Shown: in pieces, positions 16,588 through 24,991 of the stretch
Numbering within the stretch: position 1 is the first letter of the stretch
Layout: every line of letters begins with the position of its first letter
NCBI RefSeq assembly: GCF_001008165.2
Contig: NZ_CP011452.2
Span: forward strand, 310,001-374,000
Direction: 5' to 3'
Length of the DNA stretch: 64,000 nucleotides
Origin: Croceibacterium atlanticum
GTDB lineage: Bacteria > Pseudomonadota > Alphaproteobacteria > Sphingomonadales > Sphingomonadaceae
The notes under the pieces: generated by a model
Seen by the model: only the letters and a program-made list of their open reading frames with translations
Told to the model about the DNA's origin: nothing
The model's database searches: none
Position numbers and translations under genes: made by a program

Positions 16588-18026
16588 CCCGCCCGCCTTC
16601 GCCGAAGGGGGGAGGTATCGGCCCGTCTTCCAGCCAGATCCTCGACCGCCTGGGTGGGGGCCGGGCCATGGCCCCCTTCCGGCATCACGCCGGCGGGTGG
16701 GCGGGGCATGTCTTGCAAGACTTCCAGCAGCCGGGCCTGCATTATCCGTATGGAAGATTCCGCTGCCGGCATATCTCCTGCGCGCAATGCCGCGACAATG
16801 GACCGTTCCTGATCGAGAAAGGACAAGGGGGGCGAGCTTTCATCCTGCCCGTCGCGTTGGAGTGCCTGGTAGGAGACAATGCTGCGGGCGAAGATGTCGA
16901 CCAGCGGTGAAGCGGCGATTTCCGCCATCCGCTTTTGCAGGTTCACGAAGCGTTCGGCATCATCTTCTTCGCCAAGTATTTTATCCAGGGCGGCGAAATG
17001 TCGTTCGCGCTCATCTCCGGGCATCGCATCGAGCGCTGCCCCTGCCAGCCGCACATTCGCGGCATTGAGATCCCACACAAGATCGACGAGGGCGAGGGGG
17101 CAGAGGCGGCACGCCGCCAGCCAGGCGTAAACCTGCCGGATCACACCTATCGGCCGGGGTCGTTTTATCTCGTAACCACCGCTTCTGCCCAGGCGGGCCT
17201 GCACCACGTCCAGATCCTGCAGGATGCGTAGCGCCTGCCGAATAACGGATCGCGAAGCCGCGAATTCCTCGCACAGGGAGAGTTCGTTTCCCAGATAGGT
17301 TTCGCCACGTTCTGATGCGTTTTCGAGCATTTCCTGCGCGATCGCGAAAGCCCGAACACCGGCCGAACATGCCAAAGAGCTTTCGTGACCGCGAATTCCG
17401 GAAGATGGGATGGCGCCGAGCGAGGCGGCAATCATTCCCGGATCCTGCCGTTCGATCGCGCCGATCAACCCATGCGGAACTGGCCCGTCACCCGGTCCGC
17501 AGCTGATCAAGCTGTCGAGCACTTCGATATAGAGGAGGTAAACCGGATGGTCGCACGCACGCGCCAGCCATCTGCGAACCGGCTCGCCCTGTCGTCGCGC
17601 GGGCAGTTCTGCGGGGCGTTGCGCCAGTCTGTAGGCCAGGAGCAGGTCGAGCCCCGCAACACAATGTGCCAGTTGGCGGGCAGAAATGCCCGTTGCATGA
17701 AGATAGGCCGTCACGGCGCTGGCGGTGCGTGCCAGATCCGATGACAGCACCTGGATCCCGCCATTCCTGCCGCGCCTGACCTCGATGACGCCGCGATTGG
17801 CGAGCACGGAAATCGCTTCTCGCAATGCCTCCCGGCCCACGCCCAGGCGGCCGCGCAGATCGCTTTCCGATCCCAGCAATTCGCCCTCCGGCCAACCCCG
17901 TTCGCTGGCCAGCTTTTCGATCAGCCACGCAGTGCGAATAGGTGCGCTTTGTTCCGCCAGCCGCTCACCGCTGACCGCAGTATAGAAACTGTCGCTCCTG
18001 GCCGGCGGATTGTTCGCGGAAATCAT
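16584..18026 (-). CDS. Duplicated GntR regulator, second paralog
   Basis: About 480 residues with the same double layout as the regulator at 13778. The first winged helix is near residues 30-95 (LGSESDLRGRLGVGREALRE, then GVIEVRRGRNGGIQV). The second is near 235-300 (GNELSLCEEFAASRSVIRQ, then LDVVQARLGRSGGYEI). Helical effector-like regions follow each. ATG 18026 is preferred; a TTG at 18041 in frame is possible. Two dyads lie just upstream and may be autoregulatory. The two paralogs are strongly diverged, which suggests different ligands or targets. Confidence 0.83.
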   Translation of the reverse strand: MISANNPPARSDSFYTAVSGERLAEQSAPIRTAWLIEKLASERGWPEGELLGSESDLRGRLGVGREALREAISVLANRGVIEVRRGRNGGIQVLSSDLARTASAVTAYLHATGISARQLAHCVAGLDLLLAYRLAQRPAELPARRQGEPVRRWLARACDHPVYLLYIEVLDSLISCGPGDGPVPHGLIGAIERQDPGMIAASLGAIPSSGIRGHESSLACSAGVRAFAIAQEMLENASERGETYLGNELSLCEEFAASRSVIRQALRILQDLDVVQARLGRSGGYEIKRPRPIGVIRQVYAWLAACRLCPLALVDLVWDLNAANVRLAGAALDAMPGDERERHFAALDKILGEEDDAERFVNLQKRMAEIAASPLVDIFARSIVSYQALQRDGQDESSPPLSFLDQERSIVAALRAGDMPAAESSIRIMQARLLEVLQDMPRPPAGVMPEGGHGPAPTQAVEDLAGRRADTSPLRRRRAG

Positions 18027-18066
18027 GCGACTTTTTTTCAAGTTTCTGAATCCCTAAGCCGAAAGC

Positions 18067-18084
18067 AACCAGCGGAGACTGGTT
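18067..18084. promoter_or_regulatory. Dyad AACCAG-N6-CTGGTT upstream of the GntR gene
   Basis: Perfect 6-bp arms with a 6-base spacer, about 40 bases upstream of the second GntR start. It is a candidate autoregulatory operator; binding is inferred from position only. Confidence 0.35.
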
Positions 18085-18112
18085 TTGGAGAGGTGTTTGG
18101 GCGGCCAATCAA

Positions 18113-18138
18113 AATACTGCCGTCCAGCTGGGAGTATT
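18113..18138. promoter_or_regulatory. Imperfect 9-bp-arm dyad upstream of the GntR gene
   Basis: AATACTGCC at 18113-18121 and GGGAGTATT at 18130-18138 pair at 8 of 9 positions. It sits between the GntR start and the LacI-type operator at 18228 and could serve either divergent gene. Confidence 0.35.
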
Positions 18139-18227
18139 CAGGACGCGGCCTTGATGGGCAAGTTCCCGTCAGATCCATGTCCGAATTCCCCGGCTGCTGA
18201 AAACTATTGCGGGATTGTAGCAGCGAC

Positions 18228-18241
18228 TGCAATCGATTGCA
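18228..18241. promoter_or_regulatory. LacI-type operator, perfect TGCAATCGATTGCA
   Basis: A 14-bp perfect palindrome about 70 bases upstream of the receptor-tannase-tannase operon. It matches five other sites across 26.3-35.9 kb and has the central CG typical of LacI-family operators. The regulator gene at 29716 is the likely binder. Confidence 0.8.
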
Positions 18242-18312
18242 TGTTTTCTACCGCTCCCGCCAGTCCCACGGTCACGATGATGATTGCTGGAACAAATAAA
18301 GAGGGGGAGGCG

Positions 18313-20544
18313 ATGATGCACATCAGAGGTTTGTTGTTGGGTTCCGTGGCATTTGCCGGGTTAAGTTCGGCATTTGCGGGTGCCGCATCTGCTCAGGAAA
18401 GGTCGCCCGCGACGGCACGAAGCAATTCCGCGCCATCCGAAATCATCGTCACTGCGCAACGCCGTGAAGAAAACCTGCAGGACGTTCCCATTGCCGCCAC
18501 GGCGCTGGGGGGCGACGATCTGGATGCCAAGGCGGTGCAGACGATAGAGGATCTGCAATATGCCGCGCCTTCCGTTTCGATCACCGATCAGGGACTGACC
18601 CAGTCGGTAAACATCCGCGGCATCGGTATTGCCAGCGGTTCACCGGCGGTTGCCAATGGCGTTGCCACTTATCTCGACGGGGTGTTCCAGCCGCCGATCC
18701 TGACTTCATCCAGCTTTTTCGACGTCGCTTCGATCGAAGTCCTGCGCGGGCCGCAGGGGACGCTGGTCGGTTCCAATTCAACCGGCGGCGCCATTTTCGT
18801 GAACACTGTAAACCCAAATACCGATGGGGTGGAGGGGTATGCCAAGGCCCATTACGGCAGTTACGATTCCGTGGGTTTCGAAGGCGCGCTGAACATGCCG
18901 GTCACGGATACGCTCGCGGTCAGGGTGGCCGGGATTACCCAGTGGCGAGACAGTTATTACGAGGATCTGGGGCCCTTCGACAACGATCCGGACAGTCTGG
19001 ACGAACAGGCCGTGCGTGCGGGCGTGATGTGGCAGCCGGGGGCTTTTCGCGCCCTGGCCAAGGCTGAATGGATCGACAAGAATACCGGCGGATACGCTTA
19101 TCGTCCGATTGAGGGCAGCGACTTCGAGAATGCCCGCACCGACGATATCCGCGAGCTGACCTACAACGCCCCCACCCTGAATCACGAGCGGGCCGTCAAT
19201 TCCAGCCTCGAGCTGCGTTACGATCTGGACAGCGGGATCGTTCTGCGATCTGTGACCGGATATACGAACAAGCGCATCAACAATCTGTATGACAATGATG
19301 GCGCGCTGGCGCCGTCCGATACGGATCCGACGGCGAGCTTCAACCAGGTGCAGGACCAGTTCGTGCGCGAACGGCAATGGACCCAGGAAATCAACATCAT
19401 CTCCCCCACGGAGGGCGCCTTCAACTGGATCATCGGCGGCTATTACCAGAAGAACAAGGTCGATGTGATCATCGAGAACCGCAGCGGCGATATAGTCGGC
19501 GATCCGACCGAAATCGTGAATTATCAGGACAAGCTGACCCTCGGCGTCTTTGCGCAGCTGGGTTACTGGCTGACCCCCGCGCTCGAACTGCAATTGGGCG
19601 GGCGGTATTCCCATTATACGGTCGATAGCACCGGCAATGTGACGATCGGTTCCGAAGGTCCGGTTTTCGGGCCGGATGGGCTGGTGGTGGCAGACCTTGC
19701 CGGCGATCACGAGGATGGTCGCCCGACTGGCAAGATCGCTCTCAACTGGACGGTGAATGACGATAATCTGATCTATGTATTTGCCGCCCGCGGTTACAAG
19801 CCGGGGGGCGCCAATAACGCCACGTCGGAATTCGGACCGGAAACGGTCTGGGATTACGAGATCGGCTGGAAGGCGAACCTGTTCGATCGCCATCTGCGCA
19901 CGCAGCTGGGCGCGTTCTACATGGACTATAAGGATTTCCAGTTCGATGCGCTCGACCCGGTCACCGGGCAGACTGGCGTGGTCAATATTTCGAATGCGAC
20001 GATCAAGGGCTTCGAAGTCCAGGCCCAGGCGGTGTTCGGCGGATTTTCGCTGGATGGCGGCATCGCATATGTGGATTCCGAACTGGACCCGGTCAGTATC
20101 GTGAACAGCCGCGAACTGCCCAATATCGGCCAGCTTGGGCCGCAATGTCCGGCCGGTACGCCGTCCAGCCCACCGGCCTGTTTCGATTATCAGCCCTTCC
20201 TTGGGACTGCCGGGGGCGGACCGAACCTGTTTTCCCCGAAATGGTCATACAATGCGGGCGCGCAATACGAGTTTCTGCTGGGCGGCGATGCATCGCTGAC
20301 GCCGCGGATCAATTACGCCTATATCGGCTCGCGCTGGACCAATCTGTTCTACAACCCCCAGCTCGACCGGCTGGCTTCCCGCGGTCTGCTGTCGGCCATG
20401 GTGACGCTTCGCTATGATGACTGGACGATAGAGGCATATGGCACCAACCTGACAGACAAGGAGTATGTCAGCGGGCAGTCGGGCAATAACGAATTCTACG
20501 GCGCCCCGCGCGAATTCGGTCTTCGCGCTTCGGTGAGGTTCTGA
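18313..20544 (+). CDS. TonB-dependent receptor (operon with tannases)
   Basis: A 743-residue outer-membrane receptor, first gene of the operon. The signal peptide ends near AGAASAQ. The TonB-box region is EIIVTAQRREENLQD, the plug has SIEVLRGPQGTLVGSNSTGG, and the barrel ends with EFGLRASVRF. Of the paired ATGs at 18313 and 18316, the first has GAGGGGGAGG best placed. A perfect LacI-type operator is upstream. Only two bases separate it from the following tannase-like lipoprotein gene, so receptor and surface or periplasmic esterase are made together, which suggests an ester-containing ligand. Confidence 0.95.
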   Translation: MMHIRGLLLGSVAFAGLSSAFAGAASAQERSPATARSNSAPSEIIVTAQRREENLQDVPIAATALGGDDLDAKAVQTIEDLQYAAPSVSITDQGLTQSVNIRGIGIASGSPAVANGVATYLDGVFQPPILTSSSFFDVASIEVLRGPQGTLVGSNSTGGAIFVNTVNPNTDGVEGYAKAHYGSYDSVGFEGALNMPVTDTLAVRVAGITQWRDSYYEDLGPFDNDPDSLDEQAVRAGVMWQPGAFRALAKAEWIDKNTGGYAYRPIEGSDFENARTDDIRELTYNAPTLNHERAVNSSLELRYDLDSGIVLRSVTGYTNKRINNLYDNDGALAPSDTDPTASFNQVQDQFVRERQWTQEINIISPTEGAFNWIIGGYYQKNKVDVIIENRSGDIVGDPTEIVNYQDKLTLGVFAQLGYWLTPALELQLGGRYSHYTVDSTGNVTIGSEGPVFGPDGLVVADLAGDHEDGRPTGKIALNWTVNDDNLIYVFAARGYKPGGANNATSEFGPETVWDYEIGWKANLFDRHLRTQLGAFYMDYKDFQFDALDPVTGQTGVVNISNATIKGFEVQAQAVFGGFSLDGGIAYVDSELDPVSIVNSRELPNIGQLGPQCPAGTPSSPPACFDYQPFLGTAGGGPNLFSPKWSYNAGAQYEFLLGGDASLTPRINYAYIGSRWTNLFYNPQLDRLASRGLLSAMVTLRYDDWTIEAYGTNLTDKEYVSGQSGNNEFYGAPREFGLRASVRF

Positions 20545-20546
20545 TC

Positions 20547-22304
20547 ATGCGGACATTCCAATTCGCTTCCGCAGCAGCGGCGATTGCCCTGCTTTCTTCC
20601 TGTGCGGGGACGCAATCTTCCGATTCGGGCGAGCTGTCAGGGGCGGCCGCGGGATCGGTGGAGCGTTGCACTGCGCTGGCCCAGGGATCGGGGCTGGACT
20701 GGCCCGATCCATCCACCCGGATCCTCTCTGCCACTTATCGCGAAGCCGGCCCGCTGGAAGCACCGCCGGGCATGGCCGGTCCGCCCGGGCCGCCGGCCAT
20801 GCTGCCTGCGCATTGCGATATTATCGGGGTGTCGCAGGAACGTAGCGGCGTCGACGGGCAGGATTATGCGATCCGTTTCCATTTGCGCCTGCCTGACCGG
20901 TGGAACGGCCGCTTCTTCATGCAGGGCGGAGGCGGGACCAACGGCAATCTGGGCGATGCCGTGGGAAGCCTCAGAGCGGGAACGCCCGCATTGGCGCAGG
21001 GCTATGCCGTCCTGTCGCAGGATTCCGGCCATGACAACGCCACGAACACCGTACCGGAAAGGGGTGGGCAATCGGCCTTCGGTTTCGATCCCAGGGCGCG
21101 GGCCGATTACGGCGGAGATTCGCTGGAGGTTTCCACTCTTGCGGGAAAGGCCCTGGTCCGCAGCTATTATGGCAGCGATCCCAGCTACAGCTACTTCGTG
21201 GGATGTTCCAAGGGCGGCCAGGAAGGCATGGCGCTGGCCCAGCAATATCCGGATCTGTATGACGGGATCATCGCGGCCGCGCCGGGCTTTTCCCTGCCGC
21301 GTGCCGCCGTGGCGGAAGCCTGGAACACGCAAGCTTTCGCGTCCGTGGTTCGGGCCCGTGGCGAGGAAGTGAGCATGGCCTCCTTGCCCAGTGCCTTCAG
21401 TGCGGGCGATCTCAACCTGGTTCGCGATGCGGTGCTGCAAGCGTGCGATGCCCTGGACGGGCTCGAAGATGGCATCGTCGCCGCTTATCGGCAGTGCGGT
21501 TCCGACAAGGTGATGCCGCGCCTTCGCAACCTGCAATGTTCACAGGGCAAGACCGATAATTGCCTCTCCACTGCGCAGATCGACGCTTTGCAGGCCATCC
21601 GGCAGGGCCCACAGGCGAACGACGGGTCGCAGATCTATCCCGGTTTTCCGTGGGATGCGGGCTGGGCGGATCTTGGCTGGCGCATCTGGATGACGGGGGC
21701 GCCGGAGATTGGCGCGCCTTCGATCAATGTGGCGATGGGCGCGCCTTCCCTGGCGGCCGTATTCAGTTCACCGCCGCGCGCGTTCGAAAGCGTCGATGGC
21801 AATCTTGCCTATATGCTCACCTATGATTTCGACAGGGATCCGGCTGCCATCGACGCGGTCGTGGCGCCGTTCAAACGTTCCGCGTGGGAAGATATTTCCG
21901 CACGTTCCAGCAATCTCGATGCCTTTCGCCAAAATGGCGGCAAGCTGATCGTGCCGCACGGCGTTTCCGACCCGGTGTTTTCGATCAGCGACACTTTGCA
22001 ATGGTGGGACGAGGTGGATGCGCGCTACGACGGTTCAGCCAGCGAATTCACGCGGGTTTTCCCGGTACCGGGAATGGGCCATTGTCAGGGCGGCCCGGCG
22101 ACCGATCAGTTCGATGATTTCAGCGCCATCGTGAAATGGGTTGAACAGGGGGAAGCGCCGGATCGCCTTGCGGCTGCGGCTGGTCCGATGTCACCCTGGC
22201 CGGGGCGGGAGCGGGCCCTGTGCCCCTATCCGCTTGTGCCGAGACCGATAGATGACAGCACGGAAGGCGATGAAAACGCAGCAGCTTTCGTCTGCAAAAC
22301 CTGA
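20547..22304 (+). CDS. Tannase/feruloyl esterase family lipoprotein
   Basis: A 585-residue esterase of the tannase/feruloyl esterase family, expected to cleave galloyl, hydroxycinnamoyl or similar acyl esters outside the cytoplasm. A lipoprotein signal ends LLSSC, so it is probably lipid-anchored. The nucleophile motif GCSKGG puts Ser near residue 221. The acid and base are visible as VPHGVSDPVF and GMGHCQGG. Cys residues flank the active-site parts, as in fungal relatives. It starts two bases after the receptor stop, so translation is probably coupled. Substrate choice within the family cannot be read. Confidence 0.92.
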   Translation: MRTFQFASAAAAIALLSSCAGTQSSDSGELSGAAAGSVERCTALAQGSGLDWPDPSTRILSATYREAGPLEAPPGMAGPPGPPAMLPAHCDIIGVSQERSGVDGQDYAIRFHLRLPDRWNGRFFMQGGGGTNGNLGDAVGSLRAGTPALAQGYAVLSQDSGHDNATNTVPERGGQSAFGFDPRARADYGGDSLEVSTLAGKALVRSYYGSDPSYSYFVGCSKGGQEGMALAQQYPDLYDGIIAAAPGFSLPRAAVAEAWNTQAFASVVRARGEEVSMASLPSAFSAGDLNLVRDAVLQACDALDGLEDGIVAAYRQCGSDKVMPRLRNLQCSQGKTDNCLSTAQIDALQAIRQGPQANDGSQIYPGFPWDAGWADLGWRIWMTGAPEIGAPSINVAMGAPSLAAVFSSPPRAFESVDGNLAYMLTYDFDRDPAAIDAVVAPFKRSAWEDISARSSNLDAFRQNGGKLIVPHGVSDPVFSISDTLQWWDEVDARYDGSASEFTRVFPVPGMGHCQGGPATDQFDDFSAIVKWVEQGEAPDRLAAAAGPMSPWPGRERALCPYPLVPRPIDDSTEGDENAAAFVCKT

Positions 22305-22357
22305 CCGGGACAGGCAGGCAAGGCCAGCGTGGCGACAGCGTTCAGGGAGGAAGCGGA

Positions 22358-23995
22358 ATGGTCCGGGGCAAACTTTGGGGCATTGGGCTGGTGGCCGCAA
22401 TGGCCGGCCTGCCAGCCTGGATGCTGGTGGGGGCAAGTGGCGAATTGTCCGCGCAGACCGATCGGCGCGATCCGGGGGAGGCATGTGCCGCCTTGTTGCA
22501 GATTGGCCATCCCGGCATCGAACTGACCGGGGGTGAACTGATCGCAGCCGGCCCGGCGCCCGCGCCGCCGGGTTCGGCGGCCGCCCATCTGCCTGAACAT
22601 TGCCTGGTCCGCGGTATGATCGACAGGCGGATTGGTGCGGGCGGGCGCGAATTCGGTATCGGCTTCGAACTGCGTTTGCCGACTGACTGGAACGGACGCT
22701 TCCTGTTCCAGGGCGGTGCCGGGCTGGACGGGCAGGTTACGCCTGCTTTGGGAACGATTGCCAATTCGGGCGGCCCGCCTGCACTGGCGCGCGGTTTTGC
22801 AGTGGTTTCCACCGATAGCGGCCATCAGGGATCCATGATCGATGCCAGCTTCGGTCTCGATCAACAGGCCCGCGTGGATTACGCCTATAACGCGTTGGGC
22901 GAGGTTACGGCCGAGGCCAAGCGTTTGCTGGCTGCCTTCTACGGAAGCGGCGCCGAATATTCCTATTTCATGGGCTGTTCCAATGGCGGGCGGCAGGCGC
23001 TGGTTGCCTCGCAACGGTTGCCGCTTGAATTCGATGGTATAGTGGCGGGCGATCCGGCCATGAGTTTTTCCCGTCTGGCGTTGGGCGAAGTCTGGAACAT
23101 GCAGGTGCTGGCGCGGATCGCACCTCGGGACGAGGAGGGGCGCCCCATCTATTCGCGCGCCTTTTCGGACGATGATCTGAGACTGGTGAAAGAAAGCGTG
23201 CTCGACCGCTGCGATGCGCTTGATGGCCTGGCAGACGGGATGATCAATGATTGGCAGTCCTGTGATTTCCATCCGCGTGAATTGGTCTGTTCTCCCGGGG
23301 CGGAGGACAATTGCCTCGGTGAAGATCAGGCCAGCGTGCTCGATGATCTGATGCAGGGACCGAAGACCGGTTCCGGAAGGCATATCTACGGCCCGTTCAA
23401 TTACGACACCGGCATTGCTTCTTCCGCATGGCGCGGAATGCGCCTGGGAACGTCGCAGACTGGGGAGCCGAACTCGGCGGATTCCAGCCTTGGGCTTGGC
23501 CAGTTCCGCTTTCTGCAACTGACCCCTCCGGAACCGGACTGGAACCCGCTCTCCCCCTACGATCTGGACGAAATGCTTGAACGGCTGCGGCATCAGGGCG
23601 GCATGGGGGATGGGGACAGCCCTTTCCTTTCCACCTTCGTGCGGAAGGGAAAGATGATCGTCTATAACGGCCTGTCCGATCAGGGCATGGCCACACCGCA
23701 TATCGCGCGATGGTATGAAGACATGGTGGCGGCGAGTGGTCCTGACGCGCGAGAGGCCGTGCGGCTATATGCAGTTCCGGGAATGCTTCATTGCGGTGGC
23801 GGTGAAGCGACCGACAGTTTCGAGATGCTGGATGCGATCACCGCCTGGGTGGAGCAGGGCGAGGCACCCGAAAGGATCATTGCACGCGGGGACACGATGC
23901 CGGGTGTATCCCGCCCATTATGCCCCTATCCTGCGGTGGCGCGCTATCTTGGCGGCGATCCGGATCAATCCGAAAGTTTCGTTTGCAGCGAATAG
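22358..23995 (+). CDS. Tannase/feruloyl esterase family protein, second copy
   Basis: A 545-residue exported esterase of the same family as its upstream neighbour but well diverged. An N-terminal hydrophobic signal segment ends near GELSAQ. The nucleophile motif GCSNGG has Ser near 208. The acid and base regions are YNGLSDQGMA and GMLHCGGGEATD. The ribosome site GGGAGGAAGCGG is strong. It is third in the operon, 53 bases after the first tannase, and is followed by a 12-bp-stem hairpin. Two non-identical tannases suggest different acyl groups or positions on one substrate. Confidence 0.92.
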   Translation: MVRGKLWGIGLVAAMAGLPAWMLVGASGELSAQTDRRDPGEACAALLQIGHPGIELTGGELIAAGPAPAPPGSAAAHLPEHCLVRGMIDRRIGAGGREFGIGFELRLPTDWNGRFLFQGGAGLDGQVTPALGTIANSGGPPALARGFAVVSTDSGHQGSMIDASFGLDQQARVDYAYNALGEVTAEAKRLLAAFYGSGAEYSYFMGCSNGGRQALVASQRLPLEFDGIVAGDPAMSFSRLALGEVWNMQVLARIAPRDEEGRPIYSRAFSDDDLRLVKESVLDRCDALDGLADGMINDWQSCDFHPRELVCSPGAEDNCLGEDQASVLDDLMQGPKTGSGRHIYGPFNYDTGIASSAWRGMRLGTSQTGEPNSADSSLGLGQFRFLQLTPPEPDWNPLSPYDLDEMLERLRHQGGMGDGDSPFLSTFVRKGKMIVYNGLSDQGMATPHIARWYEDMVAASGPDAREAVRLYAVPGMLHCGGGEATDSFEMLDAITAWVEQGEAPERIIARGDTMPGVSRPLCPYPAVARYLGGDPDQSESFVCSE

Positions 23996-23998
23996 GGT

Positions 23999-24027
23999 AT
24001 CGCGGCGCCCTGTTTGGGCGCCGCGAT
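23999..24027. terminator. Bidirectional hairpin between convergent operons
   Basis: ATCGCGGCGCCC-tgttt-GGGCGCCGCGAT is a perfect 12-bp stem placed between the stops of the second tannase and the convergent hydrolase. There is no clear T run, so intrinsic strength is uncertain. Confidence 0.7.
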
Positions 24028-24040
24028 CGAGCATGGCTAT

Positions 24041-24952
24041 TCAGAAACCCTTGCTTTCATAATCCCAGTCCGAAACCAGGCACAGGCGGCAATTCTCGCC
24101 GGCAAATGTCCTGCCGGAAGCTTCGTCCCCACGCAGGCGCCAGTCCAGCCAGTCCACGGAAATGCTGGCGGCGGCCCCGCCAAATGGTTGGCTGAAAGTG
24201 CCGCCATGCCCGACGGGCAGGTTTACGATGGCCGCGGGGATGTGACCGATGCGGCGGAAATCGTCCATTCCGTTGGCATAGGCGATATCTTCCTCCCCGC
24301 CCTGAACATACAGGATGGGGAGCCGCAGCTTGTCGAGATGTGTCTTATCCAGCTTCATGCCGGGAATCTTGTCATCATCATCGGGCAGGATGCCGGTGTT
24401 GTTGCCGATCACGGTCTGCACACGCGGATCCGCCCCGACTTCCAGCGCCTGGATGCCGCCGCAGCTGTGACCTGCCGCAGCAATTGCAGACTGGTCGATT
24501 AGGCCGTGATATTTGCTACCGGCCAGGCCGTTTTGCGCAACGGCCCAGTCGATTGCATCGATCATGTCCTGTGCCGAAGTGGGGGAAGGCGGGAACTGCC
24601 CCTCTTGCGGGGCAGGTCGCGCCTCTGCGCGGCGCTTCGCCTCTTCCGGTTCATACCCTGATGCGATGACCAGATAGCCGTGGCTCGCAATTTCCAGAAG
24701 ATGCGCGCCATGCGGAGCCGGGTTGTCGCTACACCCGCCATTTCCCCACACCAGAACGCCAAGCGGTTGCCCGGTTGCCTTTGGCAGGGCGGAGGGGCGG
24801 AAAATGACATGCCCCGGCAATGTCGGATCGACTTCGCTCATGGCGGGATAAGGGCCGCTGCCACCCGTCATGTCCGCGCCCGGCCCGTTCTGCGCGGCGG
24901 CCATGCTGGCGCAGGCGGCAAATGCTAGTGTGATCGTGCTTTTCAGCCTCAT
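24041..24952 (-). CDS. Exported alpha/beta hydrolase (poly-/acyl-esterase-like)
   Basis: A 303-residue secreted or periplasmic hydrolase. After a signal peptide (ending near ASMAAAQ) the fold shows the oxyanion strand GVLVWGNGGCSDN, a nucleophile elbow GHSCGG, an acidic turn YVQGGEEDIAY and a His in LPVGHGGTF. It resembles cutinase/PET-hydrolase-like and acetyl-esterase-like proteins of alpha/beta type. It lies 39 bases downstream of the SGNH gene on the same strand and so shares its LacI-type operator at 26355. An ATG at 24967 is an alternative start; GGGGGA favours 24952. Confidence 0.87.
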   Translation of the reverse strand: MRLKSTITLAFAACASMAAAQNGPGADMTGGSGPYPAMSEVDPTLPGHVIFRPSALPKATGQPLGVLVWGNGGCSDNPAPHGAHLLEIASHGYLVIASGYEPEEAKRRAEARPAPQEGQFPPSPTSAQDMIDAIDWAVAQNGLAGSKYHGLIDQSAIAAAGHSCGGIQALEVGADPRVQTVIGNNTGILPDDDDKIPGMKLDKTHLDKLRLPILYVQGGEEDIAYANGMDDFRRIGHIPAAIVNLPVGHGGTFSQPFGGAAASISVDWLDWRLRGDEASGRTFAGENCRLCLVSDWDYESKGF

Positions 24953-24991
24953 TTTCCAATCCCCCATGTTCAGGCCTTGCGGCTTTTTTGT

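Noticed and set aside
18778-20145. A 455-codon minus-strand open frame inside the TonB receptor
   Set aside because: No recognisable domain, and fully antisense to a receptor with intact plug and barrel motifs.
22226-23701. A 491-codon minus-strand open frame across the second tannase
   Set aside because: Composition is His-, Arg- and Gln-rich without motifs; it is a shadow of the tannase gene.
24544-24557. CCCAGTCGATTGCA resembling the LacI operator
   Set aside because: It lies inside the alpha/beta hydrolase coding region, has a broken core half-site and no promoter context; probably chance.
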